Assembly: GCA_002686955.1 (NCBI GenBank)
Contig: NYZA01000074.1
Span: forward strand, 1 to 7,653
Source of the DNA: Gemmatimonadota bacterium
Lineage (GTDB): Bacteria; GCA-2686955
DNA: 7,653 bases
Direction of reading: 5' to 3'
Every line of letters starts with the position of its first letter. Within the stretch, counting starts at the first letter, position 1. The position numbers and the translations under genes were made by a program. The notes under the pieces were generated by a model. It worked only from the letters and a program-made list of their open reading frames with translations, had not been told where the DNA came from and did no database searches. Of the stretch, positions 7,110 through 7,653 are shown piece by piece.

Positions 7110-7653
7110 TCAGTCGGCGTCCTCACCATCTTCTGACGGTTTGATGATGTCGTCAATGATGCCGTAGTCGCGCGCCTCCGTAGCGCTCATGAAGAAATTG
7201 CGGTCGGTGTCGGCCTTCACCGAATCGACGTCTTTCTTCGTGTGTCGGGCCAGAATATTGTTCAACTCACCCCGCACCTTGATCATCTCTTGGGCGTGGA
7301 TGGCAATATCGGAGGCCTGCCCGCCGATGCCTCCGACCGGCTGATGAATCATAACGCGGGAATGCTCCAAAGCTGTTCGCTTGCCGGGCTTGCCGGCGGA
7401 GAGGAGGATCGCGGCCATCGAAGCGGCCATCCCCATGCAGCAGGTTGCGACGTCCGGTTGGATGTACTGGATCGTGTCGTAGATAGCGAGGCCGGATGAG
7501 ACCAGCCCACCCGGCGAATTGATGTAGAGATTGATGTCCTGCTCGGGATTGTCGGCCGCGCAGAATAGGAGCTGCGCGATGATCGCATTCGCCACATCGT
7601 CGTCGACCGGCGTTCCCAGGAAGATGATTCTGTCCCGAAGAAGCCTGGTGTAG
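7110..7653 (-). CDS. clpP: ClpP protease subunit, 5' end outside the window, Asn at the catalytic Asp position
   Basis: ClpP is the barrel-shaped serine peptidase that degrades proteins unfolded by ClpX. The reading frame is open to the window edge (first full codon TAC at 7652-7650), giving 181 residues that begin [19 protein letters not shown], a conserved region about 20 residues into the mature protein. A GTG at 7593-7595 is internal, not a start. Family motifs are YINSPGG (43-49), the nucleophile S78 in GMAAS, H103 in MIHQP and GGQASDI (110-116). The third triad residue lies in DTDRN: N152 stands where relatives have DTDRD or DTERD. The spacings 78 to 103 (25) and 103 to 152 (49) equal those of E. 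coli S97, H122 and D171, so the alignment has no gap. The stop lies 54 bases before the clpX ATG. Confidence 0.97.
   Translation of the reverse strand, partial: YTRLLRDRIIFLGTPVDDDVANAIIAQLLFCAADNPEQDINLYINSPGGLVSSGLAIYDTIQYIQPDVATCCMGMAASMAAILLSAGKPGKRTALEHSRVMIHQPVGGIGGQASDIAIHAQEMIKVRGELNNILARHTKKDVDSVKADTDRNFFMSATEARDYGIIDDIIKPSEDGEDAD

Noticed and set aside
6375-7136. Plus-strand open frame of 253 codons opposite clpX
   Set aside because: Shadow of clpX: it has no recognisable domain and no ribosome-binding site.
7110-7595. ClpP starting at GTG 7593-7595
   Set aside because: The frame continues to the window edge with conserved ClpP sequence (RDRIIFLG), so this GTG codes for an internal valine.

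Overview
The window is a GC-rich stretch of bacterial chromosome made mostly of housekeeping genes. There are no insertion sequences, CRISPR arrays, phage genes or long non-coding stretches. Coding is dense: neighbouring genes overlap by 4 bases or are separated by a few bases, and both tRNA genes encode their own CCA ends. I cannot place the organism from sequence alone. A free-living GC-rich bacterium of a deep, mostly uncultured lineage (for example Myxococcota, Gemmatimonadota, or an Eisenbacteria-like member of the FCB group) would fit, but this is a guess.

Layout. On the plus strand, 77-1603 encodes a cobalamin-binding-type radical SAM protein of unknown substrate. Everything else lies on the minus strand and reads from right to left as one probable operon: clpP (cut by the right edge of the window), clpX, engB, a NifS/IscS-type cysteine desulfurase, mnmA, a membrane-anchored metallopeptidase-like protein, tRNA-Ser(UGA) and tRNA-Ser(GCU). 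The run ends in a strong hairpin followed by four U residues at 1623-1654, lying between the tRNAs and the convergent radical SAM gene.

How the genes work together. ClpP and ClpX form the ATP-dependent ClpXP protease. EngB is a GTPase needed for large ribosomal subunit assembly. The desulfurase and MnmA form a sulfur relay: cysteine sulfur becomes a persulfide and is passed to uridine 34 of tRNAs for Lys, Glu and Gln. The peptidase-like gene is translationally coupled to mnmA (ATGA overlap), and its stop codon is made of bases T8-A9-G10 of the following tRNA. The operon theme is therefore protein quality control plus translation, with one poorly characterised membrane protein.

Most notable observations. 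(1) The ClpP catalytic triad reads Ser-His-Asn: the spacing Ser +25 His +49 is exactly that of the family, but the last position is Asn. (2) The peptidase gene ends inside a tRNA gene. (3) Two serine tRNAs with different anticodons lie one base apart. (4) MnmA has a CxxC plus distal Cys arrangement. (5) GATC is about five-fold more frequent than a uniform expectation.
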